From: Acetobacteraceae bacterium
GTDB lineage: Bacteria; Pseudomonadota; Alphaproteobacteria; Acetobacterales; Acetobacteraceae
NCBI GenBank assembly: GCA_003133265.1
Contig: PKWQ01000157.1
Location: 1-10,771, forward strand
DNA: 10,771 nucleotides
Direction of reading: 5' to 3'
Below, piece after piece: positions 1-7,573 of the stretch. The first letter of the stretch is position 1. The number at the start of each line of letters is the position of its first letter. The notes under the pieces are model-generated. The model was not told the DNA's origin and did no database searches. It worked only from the letters and a program-made list of their open reading frames with translations. Both the position numbers and the translations under genes were made by a program.

Positions 1-1296
1 GCCCGCTCCCGCGGCTTCGACGCGGCGGTGCTGCTGGCGACGCTGGCGCGGCTGCGCGGCGATGCGCGGGTCGATCTGGTGCTGTGCGATCTGGCGCATG
101 ACGTGGGCGCGGTGGTGCGCGCGCTGGCGCAGGAACGGATGGCGGTGCCGGTGGTGGCCTGCGGCACCGGCGACGACCCGGAGGCGGTGGTGCGCGCGAT
201 CCGCGCCGGGGCGCGCGAATTCCTGCCGCTGCCGCCCGATCCCGACCTGATCGCCGCGATCCTGGAAGCGGCATCCGGCGAAAGCCACACGCTGGTGGTG
301 CGCGACCCGGCGATGGCGGCGACGGTGAAGCGTGCCGAGCAAGTGGCGGGCGCGGAAGCCTCGGTGCTGATATTGGGCGAGTCCGGCACCGGCAAGGAGG
401 TGATGGCACGGCACATCCATCGCCGCTCCCGGCGCGCCGGCGGGCCGTTCGTGGCGCTGAACTGCGCCGCCATCCCGGAAAATCTGCTGGAGTCGGAGCT
501 GTTCGGCCACGAGAAGGGCGCGTTCAGCGGCGCGCTGGCGCGGCGCGTCGGCAAGTTCGAGGCGGCCGACGGCGGCACACTGCTGCTCGACGAAATCAGC
601 GAGATGGACGTGCGGTTGCAGGCGAAGCTGCTGCGCGCCTTGCAGGAACGCGAGATCGACCGGCTGGGCGGGGCGGCGCCGGTGCGGGTGAATGTGCGCA
701 TCCTGGCCACCACCAATCGCGATCTGGCGGCGGAGGTGACGCGTGGCAACTTCCGCGAGGACCTGTATTTCCGTCTGAACGTCGTCTCGTTGCGTGTCCC
801 GCCGCTGCGTGAGCGGCCGGGCGATGTCATCGCGTTGGCCGAGCATTTCGCGCGCCGCTACGCCGAGGTGAACGGGCTGGCGTATCGCCCGGTCTCGCAC
901 GCGGCCCAGGTGCTGCTGCTGGCGCATGGCTGGCGCGGTAATGTGCGGGAACTGGAAAACACCATCCATCGCGCCGTGCTGCTGGCCGGGGGCGAGGAGA
1001 TCGGCGCCGAGGCGATTGAACTCGGGGCGCCCACCACGCGGGCGGCGGCTTCCGGTCCGGCAGCGGCGACGCGCGGCGGCGGTATCGCCGGGCTGGTCGG
1101 ACGGCGGATGGAGGAGGTGGAACGCGACCTGATCCTGGCGACGCAGGGCCACACGCTGGGCAACCGCACGCACGCGGCGACGATCCTCGGCATCTCGATC
1201 CGTGCGCTGCGCAACAAGCTGCGCGACTACGCCGCGCACGGCGCCGCTGTGCCGCCGCCCCCGGCGGGCGTAGCGGCCGTGACCGTAGTGGCCTGA
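1..1296 (+). CDS. flbD: FlbD, sigma-54-dependent flagellar transcriptional activator (5' partial)
   Basis: Transcriptional activator of class III/IV flagellar genes that remodels sigma-54 RNA polymerase by ATP hydrolysis. The frame is open from base 1, so the N-terminus lies outside the window; the GTG at 28 is only an internal codon. The visible part has the end of a degenerate receiver domain (codons 1 to about 90), a central AAA+ domain and a C-terminal Fis-type helix-turn-helix (codons about 388-407). The Walker A motif GESGTGKE is at 376-399 and the Walker B motif GGTLLLDE at 571-594. The receiver segments VPVVACG and REFLPLPPD closely resemble what I recall of Caulobacter FlbD, which is controlled through FliX rather than by a classical phosphorelay. 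The sigma-54 contact loop reads GAFSGA instead of GAFTGA (517-534). The stop lies 3 nt before flhA, suggesting translational coupling. FlbD is strongly preferred over other NtrC-family members because of this context and the conserved C-terminus ending in a PPPP-rich tail. Confidence 0.93.
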   Translation, partial: ARSRGFDAAVLLATLARLRGDARVDLVLCDLAHDVGAVVRALAQERMAVPVVACGTGDDPEAVVRAIRAGAREFLPLPPDPDLIAAILEAASGESHTLVVRDPAMAATVKRAEQVAGAEASVLILGESGTGKEVMARHIHRRSRRAGGPFVALNCAAIPENLLESELFGHEKGAFSGALARRVGKFEAADGGTLLLDEISEMDVRLQAKLLRALQEREIDRLGGAAPVRVNVRILATTNRDLAAEVTRGNFREDLYFRLNVVSLRVPPLRERPGDVIALAEHFARRYAEVNGLAYRPVSHAAQVLLLAHGWRGNVRELENTIHRAVLLAGGEEIGAEAIELGAPTTRAAASGPAAATRGGGIAGLVGRRMEEVERDLILATQGHTLGNRTHAATILGISIRALRNKLRDYAAHGAAVPPPPAGVAAVTVVA

Positions 1297-1299
1297 GCC

Positions 1300-3375
1300 A
1301 TGACCGATAGCGCAACCGCGCCGCTGCTGGCCCGGCTGCGCCGCGCCGCGCCCGGCACCGATGTGGGGCTGGCACTCGGCGTCATCGCGCTGCTGTCTGT
1401 GCTGGTGCTGCCGCTGCCGACGCTGCTGCTGGATCTCGGGCTGGCGCTGTCGGTGACGGCATCGGTGCTGGTGCTGATGGTGGCGCTGTTCCTGGAGCGG
1501 CCGCTGGATTTCACCAGTTTTCCGACGCTGCTGCTGCTGACCACGCTGCTGCGTCTGTCGCTGAACGTGGCGACCGCGCGGCTGATCCTGTCGCATGGCA
1601 ACGAGGGGCCGCTCGCCGCCGGCCATGTGGTCGCCGCGTTCGGCGGCTTCCTGATGGGCGGCGACGTGGTGATCGGGCTGATCCTGTTCTGCATCCTGCT
1701 GGTGGTGAACTTCATGGTCATCACCAAGGGCTCCGGGCGCATCGCCGAGGTGGCGGCGCGCTTCAGCCTGGATGCGATGCCCGGCAAGCAGATGGCGATC
1801 GACGCCGACATGTCGGCCGGGACAATCGACGACAAGACCGCGCGCCAGCGCCGCCGCGAGCTGGAGCAGGAAAGCGGCTTCTACGGCGCGATGGACGGCG
1901 CGGCGAAGTTCGTGCGCGGCGATGCGATCGCCGGGCTGATCATCACCGTGATCAACATCGTGGGCGGGCTCACCATCGGGCTGCTGCGCCACGGCATGGC
2001 GTTCGCCGACGCGGCCTCGACCTTCACCACGCTGACCGTGGGCGACGGGCTGGTGTCGCAGATCCCGGCGCTGGTGGTGTCCACCGCCGCCGGCATCGTG
2101 GTGACCAAGGGCGGGATGGAGGGCACGGCGGACGCGACGCTGGTCCGCCAGCTCGGCAGCAGCCCGAAGCCGCTGGCGATGGCGGCTGGCGCGGCCGGCG
2201 TGCTGGCGCTGATGCCCGGGCTGCCGGCGCTGCCGTTCCTGGCCTTGTTCGGGCTGGCCGGCGGGGCGGCATGGTTCAGGCTCAAAAATCCGATGTCGGC
2301 GGAGACCGCGCCGCTGCCGACCGGTCCGGTCGCGCCGGTGGAGCCGCCGATCGGCGAGGCGTTGCGCATCGACACCATCCGGCTGGAACTCGGTTACGGG
2401 CTGCTGGCGCTGGCCGGCGGCGACACGCCGCGGCTGACCGAGCAGGTGAAGGGCCTGCGCCGCTCCATCGCCTCGGAGATGGGCTTCGTGCTGCCGCCGG
2501 TACGCATCCAGGACAACATGGAGCTGCCGCCCGACGGCTATTCGATCCGGGTGAAGGAGATCGAGGCCGGACATGGTGAGTTGCGGCCGCACAAGCTGCT
2601 GGCGATGGACCCGAAGGGTGGTGTGCCCGACCTGCCCGGCGAGCGGGCCAGCGAACCCGCCTTCGGCCTGCCGGCGCTGTGGATCGACGCCTCCGCCAAG
2701 GACGAGGCGCTGTTCCGCGGCTGCACCGTGGTCGATCCGCCGAGCGTGCTGACCACGCATCTGACCGAGATCGTGCGCGAGACGATGGCCGAGCTGCTGT
2801 CCTATTCCGAGACGCAGAAGCTGCTCGACGAACTGCCGCGCGAGCAGCAGAAGCTGGTCGCCGACCTGATCCCCGGCCAGATCACCGTCGGCGGGGTGCA
2901 GCGGGTGTTGCAGGCGCTGCTGGCCGAGCGGATCTCGATCCGCGACCTGCCGACCATCCTGGAAGGCATCCAGGAAGCCTGTGCCGGCGGCGCGCGCGCC
3001 ATTCCGGCGATCGCCGGGCATGTGCGCGCCCGCCTCGCCCGGCAGATCAGCGACCATTACACCGGACCGGCGGGCTATATCCCGCTGATCACCCTGTCGC
3101 CGGCCTGGGAGACGGACTTCGCCGAGGCACTCACCGGCCCGCCGGAAGACCGGCAGTTGGCGATGGCGCCGAGCCGGTTGCAGGATTTCATGCAGCGCCT
3201 GCGCGCCGCCTTCGATGCCGCCGGCGCCACCGGCGAGCAGCCGGTGCTGCTGACCGGCGGGGCGATCCGCTTCCATGTCCGCGCCATCGTCGAACGCATC
3301 CGCCCCAGCACGCCGGTGCTGGCGCAGGCGGAAATTTTTCCCCGCGCGCGCATCCGCACCGTAGGCACGATCTGA
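1300..3375 (+). CDS. flhA: Flagellar type III export gate protein FlhA
   Basis: Integral membrane component of the flagellar export gate. It uses the proton motive force and its large cytoplasmic domain docks chaperone-substrate complexes. At 691 residues it has the usual family length. The N-terminal half (to about residue 327) holds roughly eight hydrophobic segments, for example residues 22-38, 41-65, 122-142, 208-228 and 290-327. The FHIPEP-family signature lies at residues 147-170, with RIAEVAARFSLD followed by MPGKQMAIDAD. A second conserved stretch, DGLVSQIPA, is at about 249-257. Residues from about 335 to the end form the cytoplasmic domain with the family-typical PPVRIQDN segment. 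It starts with ATG 3 nt after the flbD stop with no good Shine-Dalgarno sequence, so translation probably depends on upstream ribosomes. The paralogous virulence-type SctV proteins are excluded by the flbD, flhF and flhG neighbours. Confidence 0.97.
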   Translation: MTDSATAPLLARLRRAAPGTDVGLALGVIALLSVLVLPLPTLLLDLGLALSVTASVLVLMVALFLERPLDFTSFPTLLLLTTLLRLSLNVATARLILSHGNEGPLAAGHVVAAFGGFLMGGDVVIGLILFCILLVVNFMVITKGSGRIAEVAARFSLDAMPGKQMAIDADMSAGTIDDKTARQRRRELEQESGFYGAMDGAAKFVRGDAIAGLIITVINIVGGLTIGLLRHGMAFADAASTFTTLTVGDGLVSQIPALVVSTAAGIVVTKGGMEGTADATLVRQLGSSPKPLAMAAGAAGVLALMPGLPALPFLALFGLAGGAAWFRLKNPMSAETAPLPTGPVAPVEPPIGEALRIDTIRLELGYGLLALAGGDTPRLTEQVKGLRRSIASEMGFVLPPVRIQDNMELPPDGYSIRVKEIEAGHGELRPHKLLAMDPKGGVPDLPGERASEPAFGLPALWIDASAKDEALFRGCTVVDPPSVLTTHLTEIVRETMAELLSYSETQKLLDELPREQQKLVADLIPGQITVGGVQRVLQALLAERISIRDLPTILEGIQEACAGGARAIPAIAGHVRARLARQISDHYTGPAGYIPLITLSPAWETDFAEALTGPPEDRQLAMAPSRLQDFMQRLRAAFDAAGATGEQPVLLTGGAIRFHVRAIVERIRPSTPVLAQAEIFPRARIRTVGTI

Positions 3376-3409
3376 TGGCGCACGCGTCCGCCTCCAGCGG
3401 CGACCGAAG

Positions 3410-4306
3410 ATGCGGCTGAAACTCTACCGTGCCGCCGGGATGGCGGCGGCGATGGCGCGGGTGCGGGCCGAGCTGGGGGCGGACGCGCTGATCCTGGCCA
3501 GCCGCCGCGTCGGCGGGGAGGTGGAGATCACCGCGGCGCTGGAGCCCGAGGAGCAACCGCCCATGCCGGCCGATCCGGCGCGGCTCGCCGCGCTGCGGTT
3601 CCACGCGGTGCCGGAGGCGCTGCGGAACGGGCTGATGCGGGGGCGGCTGGTGGAGGCGCTGGCGGGCACGGTGCAGTTCGGCGCGCTCGATCTCGGCCTG
3701 GGCGCGCGGCCGCTGCTGCTGGTCGGACCCCCCGGCGCGGGCAAGACATTGAGCGTGGCGCGGCTGGCCACCCGGCTGGTGATGGCTGGCCAGTCGCCGC
3801 TGGTGATCACCGCCGACGGGCGGCGGGCGGGGGCGACCGAGCAACTGGCGGCGTTCACGCGGCTGCTCGGGGTGAACCTGATCGTTGCCAGCCATCCGGT
3901 GACGCTGGCCCGCGCGCTGGCCCAGCGGACGGCCGGCGCGCCGGTGCTGATCGACGCGCCCGGGACCGATCCGTTCGATCCGCCGCAGCGCGAGGAGATC
4001 GCAGCGCTGGCCGCCATCGCCGATGCCGCGACGGTGCTGGTGCTGCCGGCCGGGCTGGACGCCAACGAGGCGGCGGACATGGCCGCCGGCTTTGCCGGGA
4101 TCGGCGCGCGGATGCTGGTGGCGACCCGGCTGGACATGGCCCGCCGCCTGGGCGGCGTGCTGTCCGCGGCGGTCGGCGGGAAACTGGTCCTGGTCGAGGC
4201 CGGCATCGGCCCCGGCGCCGCCGACGGGCTGGTGCCGATGACCCCGGCGCTGCTCGCCGCGCGCCTGACCGAGACGACGCCCCCAATGACGGAGCATCCG
4301 CGATGA
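3410..4306 (+). CDS. flhF: FlhF, SRP-type GTPase for flagellar placement (short, divergent)
   Basis: Member of the SRP/FtsY/FlhF GTPase family, which recruits the first flagellar components to the proper site. The N-terminal B segment (residues 1-45) has the typical FlhF opening, MRLKLYRA then an amphipathic helix ending in RAELGADALILASRRV. A short N-domain region (about 55-95) follows, then the G domain. Visible motifs are the P-loop GPPGAGKT (106-113), G2-like DGRRAGATEQL (136-146, usually DTYR..A..QL), G3 DAPG (182-185, usually DTAG) and G4 TRLD (239-242, usually TKLD). At 298 residues it is shorter than classical FlhF (roughly 370-430), mostly from a short linker between the B and N domains. 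The ATG is preceded by only a weak purine stretch, 34 nt after flhA, and the gene overlaps flhG by 4 nt. The family is clear. Whether the altered motifs still bind GTP in the normal way is unknown. Confidence 0.88.
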   Translation: MRLKLYRAAGMAAAMARVRAELGADALILASRRVGGEVEITAALEPEEQPPMPADPARLAALRFHAVPEALRNGLMRGRLVEALAGTVQFGALDLGLGARPLLLVGPPGAGKTLSVARLATRLVMAGQSPLVITADGRRAGATEQLAAFTRLLGVNLIVASHPVTLARALAQRTAGAPVLIDAPGTDPFDPPQREEIAALAAIADAATVLVLPAGLDANEAADMAAGFAGIGARMLVATRLDMARRLGGVLSAAVGGKLVLVEAGIGPGAADGLVPMTPALLAARLTETTPPMTEHPR

Positions 4307-5106
4307 CCCAATCGGCCTCGCCATCTTTGACCCCGTCATCTTTGACCCCGTCATCTTCCGGGCGCGTCGTCGCCATCGCCTCCGGCAAGGGGGGCGTGGG
4401 GAAGACCTGGTTCGCCATCACGCTGGCGCATGCGCTGGCGCGGCAAGGGCGGCGGGTGCTGCTGTTCGACGGCGATCTGGGGCTGGCCAACGTGGACATC
4501 CAGCTCGGCCTGATGCCGGCGCTCGATCTGGGCTCGGTGATCGCCGGCCGGGCGAGTTTGGCGGAGGCGACGCTGCACCATGCGGACGGCGATTTCGGCA
4601 TCGTGGTCGGCCGGTCGGGGTCCGGCGCGCTGTCCACGCTCGATCCGGCGGTGCTGGAGCGGGTGCTGGAGGCACTGCGCGCGGCGGCGGGGAAGCACGA
4701 TCTGGTGCTGCTCGATCTCGGGGCCGGGCTCGATCGATCGGTGCGACGCATGGCGGCCTGGGCGGATGAACTGCTGGTGCTGGCGACCGAGGAGCCGACG
4801 AGCCTGACCGACGCCTATGCGGTGCTGAAGCTGCACGCCGCCGACCGGGGGGCCGACCGGGGGGTGGGCGCGGCGTCGGTGGTGGTCAATCAGGCGGCCT
4901 CCCGCCCGGGGGGAGAGCGGACCTATGCCACGCTGGCGCGTGCCTGCGCCACGTTCCTGGGCCACGCGCCGCCGTTGCTCGGAGTGGTCCGGCGCGACGA
5001 GCGGGTGCGTGACGCGATCCGGCGGCAGACGCTGCTGCTGACGCGCCACCCCGCCTGCGCGGCGGCACAGGATGTGGAGGCGGCGGCGCGCGCCCTGTTG
5101 GGGTAA
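4303..5106 (+). CDS. flhG: FlhG/FleN, MinD-like ATPase controlling flagellar number
   Basis: ParA/MinD-superfamily ATPase that acts with FlhF to limit flagellar number and position. Of 267 residues, the core begins at residue 20. The deviant Walker A SGKGGVGKT is at 27-35, FDGDLGLANVDIQLGL at 55-70, the Walker B/switch DLVLLDLGAG at 133-142 and ATEEPTSLTDAYAVLKL at 161-177. The closing GVVRRDERVRDAIRRQ segment (227-242) is characteristic of FlhG. The start ATG overlaps the flhF stop (ATGA), and no other start precedes the Walker motif, so this start is the only sensible one. The N-terminus is an unusual Ser/Thr/Pro run encoded by a 15-bp tandem repeat and rich in codons uncommon here (TCT, TCA, TTG). 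The DQAxxLR-type FlhF-activating helix known in some FlhG proteins is not visible. A second 12-bp tandem duplication gives ADRGADRG at about 180-187. Confidence 0.92.
   Translation: MTQSASPSLTPSSLTPSSSGRVVAIASGKGGVGKTWFAITLAHALARQGRRVLLFDGDLGLANVDIQLGLMPALDLGSVIAGRASLAEATLHHADGDFGIVVGRSGSGALSTLDPAVLERVLEALRAAAGKHDLVLLDLGAGLDRSVRRMAAWADELLVLATEEPTSLTDAYAVLKLHAADRGADRGVGAASVVVNQAASRPGGERTYATLARACATFLGHAPPLLGVVRRDERVRDAIRRQTLLLTRHPACAAAQDVEAAARALLG
4322..4358 (+). repeat. 15-bp tandem repeat in the 5' end of flhG
   Basis: The unit catctttgaccccgt occurs at 4322-4336 and again, identically, at 4337-4351, followed by a partial third copy (catcttc). The 15-bp period keeps the frame and encodes a repeated Ser-Leu-Thr-Pro-Ser pattern upstream of the P-loop. 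It is less GC-rich than the surrounding coding sequence. Confidence 0.95.
4840..4863 (+). repeat. 12-bp perfect tandem duplication within flhG
   Basis: The unit gccgaccggggg is present twice without a mismatch (4840-4851 and 4852-4863), adding four residues (Ala-Asp-Arg-Gly) in frame in the loop after the YAVLKL helix. The identical copies suggest a recent slippage or duplication event. The G5-G6 runs are potential slippage sites themselves. Confidence 0.95.
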
Positions 5107-5151
5107 AGCCTCCCTTGCCCGCTGCCCCGGCCCCTGATACCCAAGTGGTTT

Positions 5152-5895
5152 ATGCGCTGGGCCATATTTGTTGCCGTTCTCTCGCTGGTGTTTGGGGCCG
5201 ATCCGGTCTGGGCAACGGCGGACGATGCATGTCCGCTACAGGCGGAATTCACCAAGCCCGACAATCCGCTGGAACATCTGGCGACGGCGATCAAGCGGCC
5301 GGGCCCGATCGAGATCCTGGCCGTCGGCTCGGCCACCATGGTCGGCCAGGACGGCGGCGGCGGCCGATCGTTCCCGTTTCGCATGGCCGAGGAACTGCGT
5401 GGTCTGCTGCCCGGCCGGGAGATCCATCTGACGCTGCGCGGCGCGCGCAGCATGCCGGCGCCGGACATGCTGAAGCTGATGGACGCGGAACTGGCGCAGA
5501 CGCATTTCGCCCTGGTGCTGTGGCAGACCGGCGCGGTGGAGGCGGCGCATTCGATGAATGCCGAGGCGCTGCGGGCGACGGTCGATGCCGGCGCCGGGTC
5601 GGTGCGCGCCGCGCATGCCGACCTGGTGCTGATCGACCTGCAATACAGCCGCTATTGGCGCACCCGCGCCAGCCTGGACGTCTATGAGGAGGTGCTGCGC
5701 GACATTGCCGAGGCGCCCGACGTGGCGCTGTTCCGCCGCTACGACCTGATGCGGCAATGGGCCGAGAACGGCGGCATCGACCTGGAGCGGACGCGCAAGG
5801 CCGAGCAGGAGAAGGCGGTCGACACGCTGCACGCCTGCCTGGGCGACGCGCTGGCCCGCTTCGTGGCCGACGGCGCCGGCATCCCGGGTCGTTAA
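5152..5895 (+). CDS. Secreted SGNH/GDSL-hydrolase-like protein with degenerate active site
   Basis: Protein of 247 residues with a signal peptide: basic start MRWA, hydrophobic core to about residue 16 and a likely cleavage after VWA (19-21) or ATA (21-23), so it is probably periplasmic. The mature part has the layout of an SGNH hydrolase. Block I is ILAVGSATMVG with the candidate nucleophile Ser60, a block II-like LRGARSM lies near 95-101, and DTLH (224-227) near the C-terminus provides a candidate Asp-His pair. The block III position reads WQTGAVEA (124-131) where active members usually have GxND, so the oxyanion-hole Asn is replaced. The substrate cannot be told from sequence; esterase, lipase and sugar O-acetyl esterase are all possible, as is a non-catalytic role. 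The ATG has only a weak AAGTGG upstream. The gene is 45 nt after flhG on the same strand and may be read from the flagellar transcript. An overlapping frame starting at 5115 lacks these motifs and was not chosen. Confidence 0.72.
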   Translation: MRWAIFVAVLSLVFGADPVWATADDACPLQAEFTKPDNPLEHLATAIKRPGPIEILAVGSATMVGQDGGGGRSFPFRMAEELRGLLPGREIHLTLRGARSMPAPDMLKLMDAELAQTHFALVLWQTGAVEAAHSMNAEALRATVDAGAGSVRAAHADLVLIDLQYSRYWRTRASLDVYEEVLRDIAEAPDVALFRRYDLMRQWAENGGIDLERTRKAEQEKAVDTLHACLGDALARFVADGAGIPGR

Positions 5896-5901
5896 GGCGT
5901 C

Positions 5902-7572
5902 TTAGAACAGTCCTTCGATCTGTCCGTCCGCATCCAGGAAGATCCGCTCGGCGGCGGGCGCGCGCGGCAGGCCGGGCATGGTCATGATGTCGCCGCAGAT
6001 CGCCACCACGAAACCGGCCCCGGCGGACAGGCGCACGTCGCGCACCGGCAGCTCGTGGCCTTCCGGCGCGCCGAGCAGCTTCGGATCGACGCTGAAGCTG
6101 TACTGGGTCTTGGCGATGCAGACCGGCAGATGGCCGAAGCCCGCCGCCTCGAACCCGGCCAGCTTGCGCGCGACCGCCCGCGGCAGGACGATGTCGGCGG
6201 CGTGGTAGATCTCGCGCGCGATGGTGCGGATCTTGTCGGCGAGTGGCATCGCGTCCGGGTAGATCGGGGCATAGCGGGCGGTGCCGGCATCGAGGCGCGC
6301 CCGCACGGCACGCGCCAGATCGATCGCGCCGGTCGCACCGTCCGCCCAGTGGGTACACATCACCGCCTCGGTGCCGCGCGCCGCCAGCGCGTCGCGCACC
6401 ACGGCGAACTCGGCCTCGGTGTCGGAGGTGAAGTGGTTGAGCGCCACCACCACCGGCAGGCCGAATTTCTCCATGTTCTCGACATGGCGGAGCAGGTTGG
6501 CCAATCCGCGCGCGACCGCCCCGGTGTCCTCGGCGCCGAGGTCGGCTTTCGCCACGCCGCCATGCATCTTCAGCGCGCGCAGCGTCGCCACCACCACGGC
6601 GCAGCCGGGCGTCAGGCCGGCAACGCGGCATTTGATGTCCAGGAACTTCTCCGCGCCCAGATCGGCGCCGAAGCCGGCTTCCGTCACCACCACCTCGGCG
6701 AGCCGTAGCCCGAGATCGGTGGCGATCACCGAGTTGCAGCCATGCGCGATGTTGGCGAACGGCCCGCCATGCACCAGCGCCGGAGAGCCGGCGATGGTCT
6801 GCACCAGATTGGGCATCAGCGCATCGCGCAGCAGCACCGCCATCGCGCCATCGGCCTTCAGATCGCGTGCCGTCACCGCCGAGCCGTCGCGCTGCTGGGC
6901 GACGATGATCCGCCCCAGCCGCTGTTGCAGATCGTCCAGATCGCGGGCGAGGCAGAATACCGCCATCACCTCGGACGCGACGGTGATGTCGAACCCGTCC
7001 TCGCGCGGGAAGCCGTTGGCGATGCCGCCCAGGCTGCCGACGATGGCGCGCAGCGCGCGGTCGTTCATGTCCAGCGCGCGACGGAAGGTGACGCGGCGTG
7101 GATCGATGCCGAGCGCATTGCCCCAGTAGATGTGGTTGTCGATCATCGCGGCCAGCAGGTTGTTGGCGGCGGTGACGGCGTGGAAGTCGCCGGTGAAGTG
7201 CAGGTTGATCTCGTCCATCGGCACGATCTGCGCGTGCCCGCCGCCGGTGGCGCCGCCCTTCTGGCCGAAGCTCGGCCCCAGGCTCGGCTCGCGCAGGCAG
7301 ATCATCGCGCGGGTGCCGATCTCATTCAGCGCGTCGCCCAGGCCGATGGTGGTGGTGGTCTTGCCCTCGCCGGCGGCGGTCGGACTGATGCCGGTGACCA
7401 GCACCAGCTTGCCCGGCGGGCGATCCGCGACCGAGCGGATGAAGTCGAAGCCGATCTTGGCCTTGAAGCGACCGTACGGCTCCAGCGCCTCCGCGGGGAT
7501 GGCGACCTTGGCGGCGATGTCGGCGATGGGGCGTAGGCGGGCGGCGCGGGCGATGTGCAGATCGGTGGTCAT
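5902..7572 (-). CDS. fhs: Formate-tetrahydrofolate ligase
   Basis: Cytoplasmic enzyme that joins formate to tetrahydrofolate with ATP hydrolysis, giving 10-formyl-THF for purine, formyl-Met and one-carbon metabolism. At 556 residues it has the normal family length and is complete at both ends. Diagnostic features are the opening EPYGRFKAKI (31-40), the P-loop TAAGEGKT (65-72) inside TAAGEGKTTTTIGLGDAL, and the glycine-rich block EPSLGPSFGQ plus KGGATGGG (95-112). These are followed by HAQIVPMDEINLHFTGDFHA (113-132) and the C-terminus GDIMTMPGLPRAP. The start codon lies 1 nt after the stop of the upstream aminotransferase gene, so the two form a coupled operon read leftward. Its 3' end faces the SGNH gene with a 6-bp gap. 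Formate is the substrate in all characterised family members; I see no altered key motif. Confidence 0.97.
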   Translation of the reverse strand: MTTDLHIARAARLRPIADIAAKVAIPAEALEPYGRFKAKIGFDFIRSVADRPPGKLVLVTGISPTAAGEGKTTTTIGLGDALNEIGTRAMICLREPSLGPSFGQKGGATGGGHAQIVPMDEINLHFTGDFHAVTAANNLLAAMIDNHIYWGNALGIDPRRVTFRRALDMNDRALRAIVGSLGGIANGFPREDGFDITVASEVMAVFCLARDLDDLQQRLGRIIVAQQRDGSAVTARDLKADGAMAVLLRDALMPNLVQTIAGSPALVHGGPFANIAHGCNSVIATDLGLRLAEVVVTEAGFGADLGAEKFLDIKCRVAGLTPGCAVVVATLRALKMHGGVAKADLGAEDTGAVARGLANLLRHVENMEKFGLPVVVALNHFTSDTEAEFAVVRDALAARGTEAVMCTHWADGATGAIDLARAVRARLDAGTARYAPIYPDAMPLADKIRTIAREIYHAADIVLPRAVARKLAGFEAAGFGHLPVCIAKTQYSFSVDPKLLGAPEGHELPVRDVRLSAGAGFVVAICGDIMTMPGLPRAPAAERIFLDADGQIEGLF

Positions 7573-7573
7573 G

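Noticed and set aside
3375..3419. ATG at 3375 overlapping the flhA stop, encoding a 14-residue peptide up to the flhF start
   Set aside because: Too short, no motif and no ribosome-binding site; could only be a coupling uORF, for which nothing else speaks.
3188..4354. Minus-strand frame of 388 codons opposite flhF
   Set aside because: Gln/Arg/Pro-rich shadow translation with no motifs, opposite a well-supported gene.
5102..5118. Possible sigma-54 promoter in the gap after flhG
   Set aside because: The GG to GC spacing is not 10 nt and no -24 box is present.
5115..5687. Alternative frame opening at 5115 over the SGNH gene
   Set aside because: No signal peptide and an Arg/Gly-rich low-complexity product. 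The frame starting at 5152 has a signal peptide and SGNH blocks.
5291..6631. Minus-strand frame of 446 codons overlapping fhs and the SGNH gene
   Set aside because: Its content is Arg/Ala-rich with no recognisable motif and lies mostly in the wrong frame of fhs, whose own frame has all family motifs.
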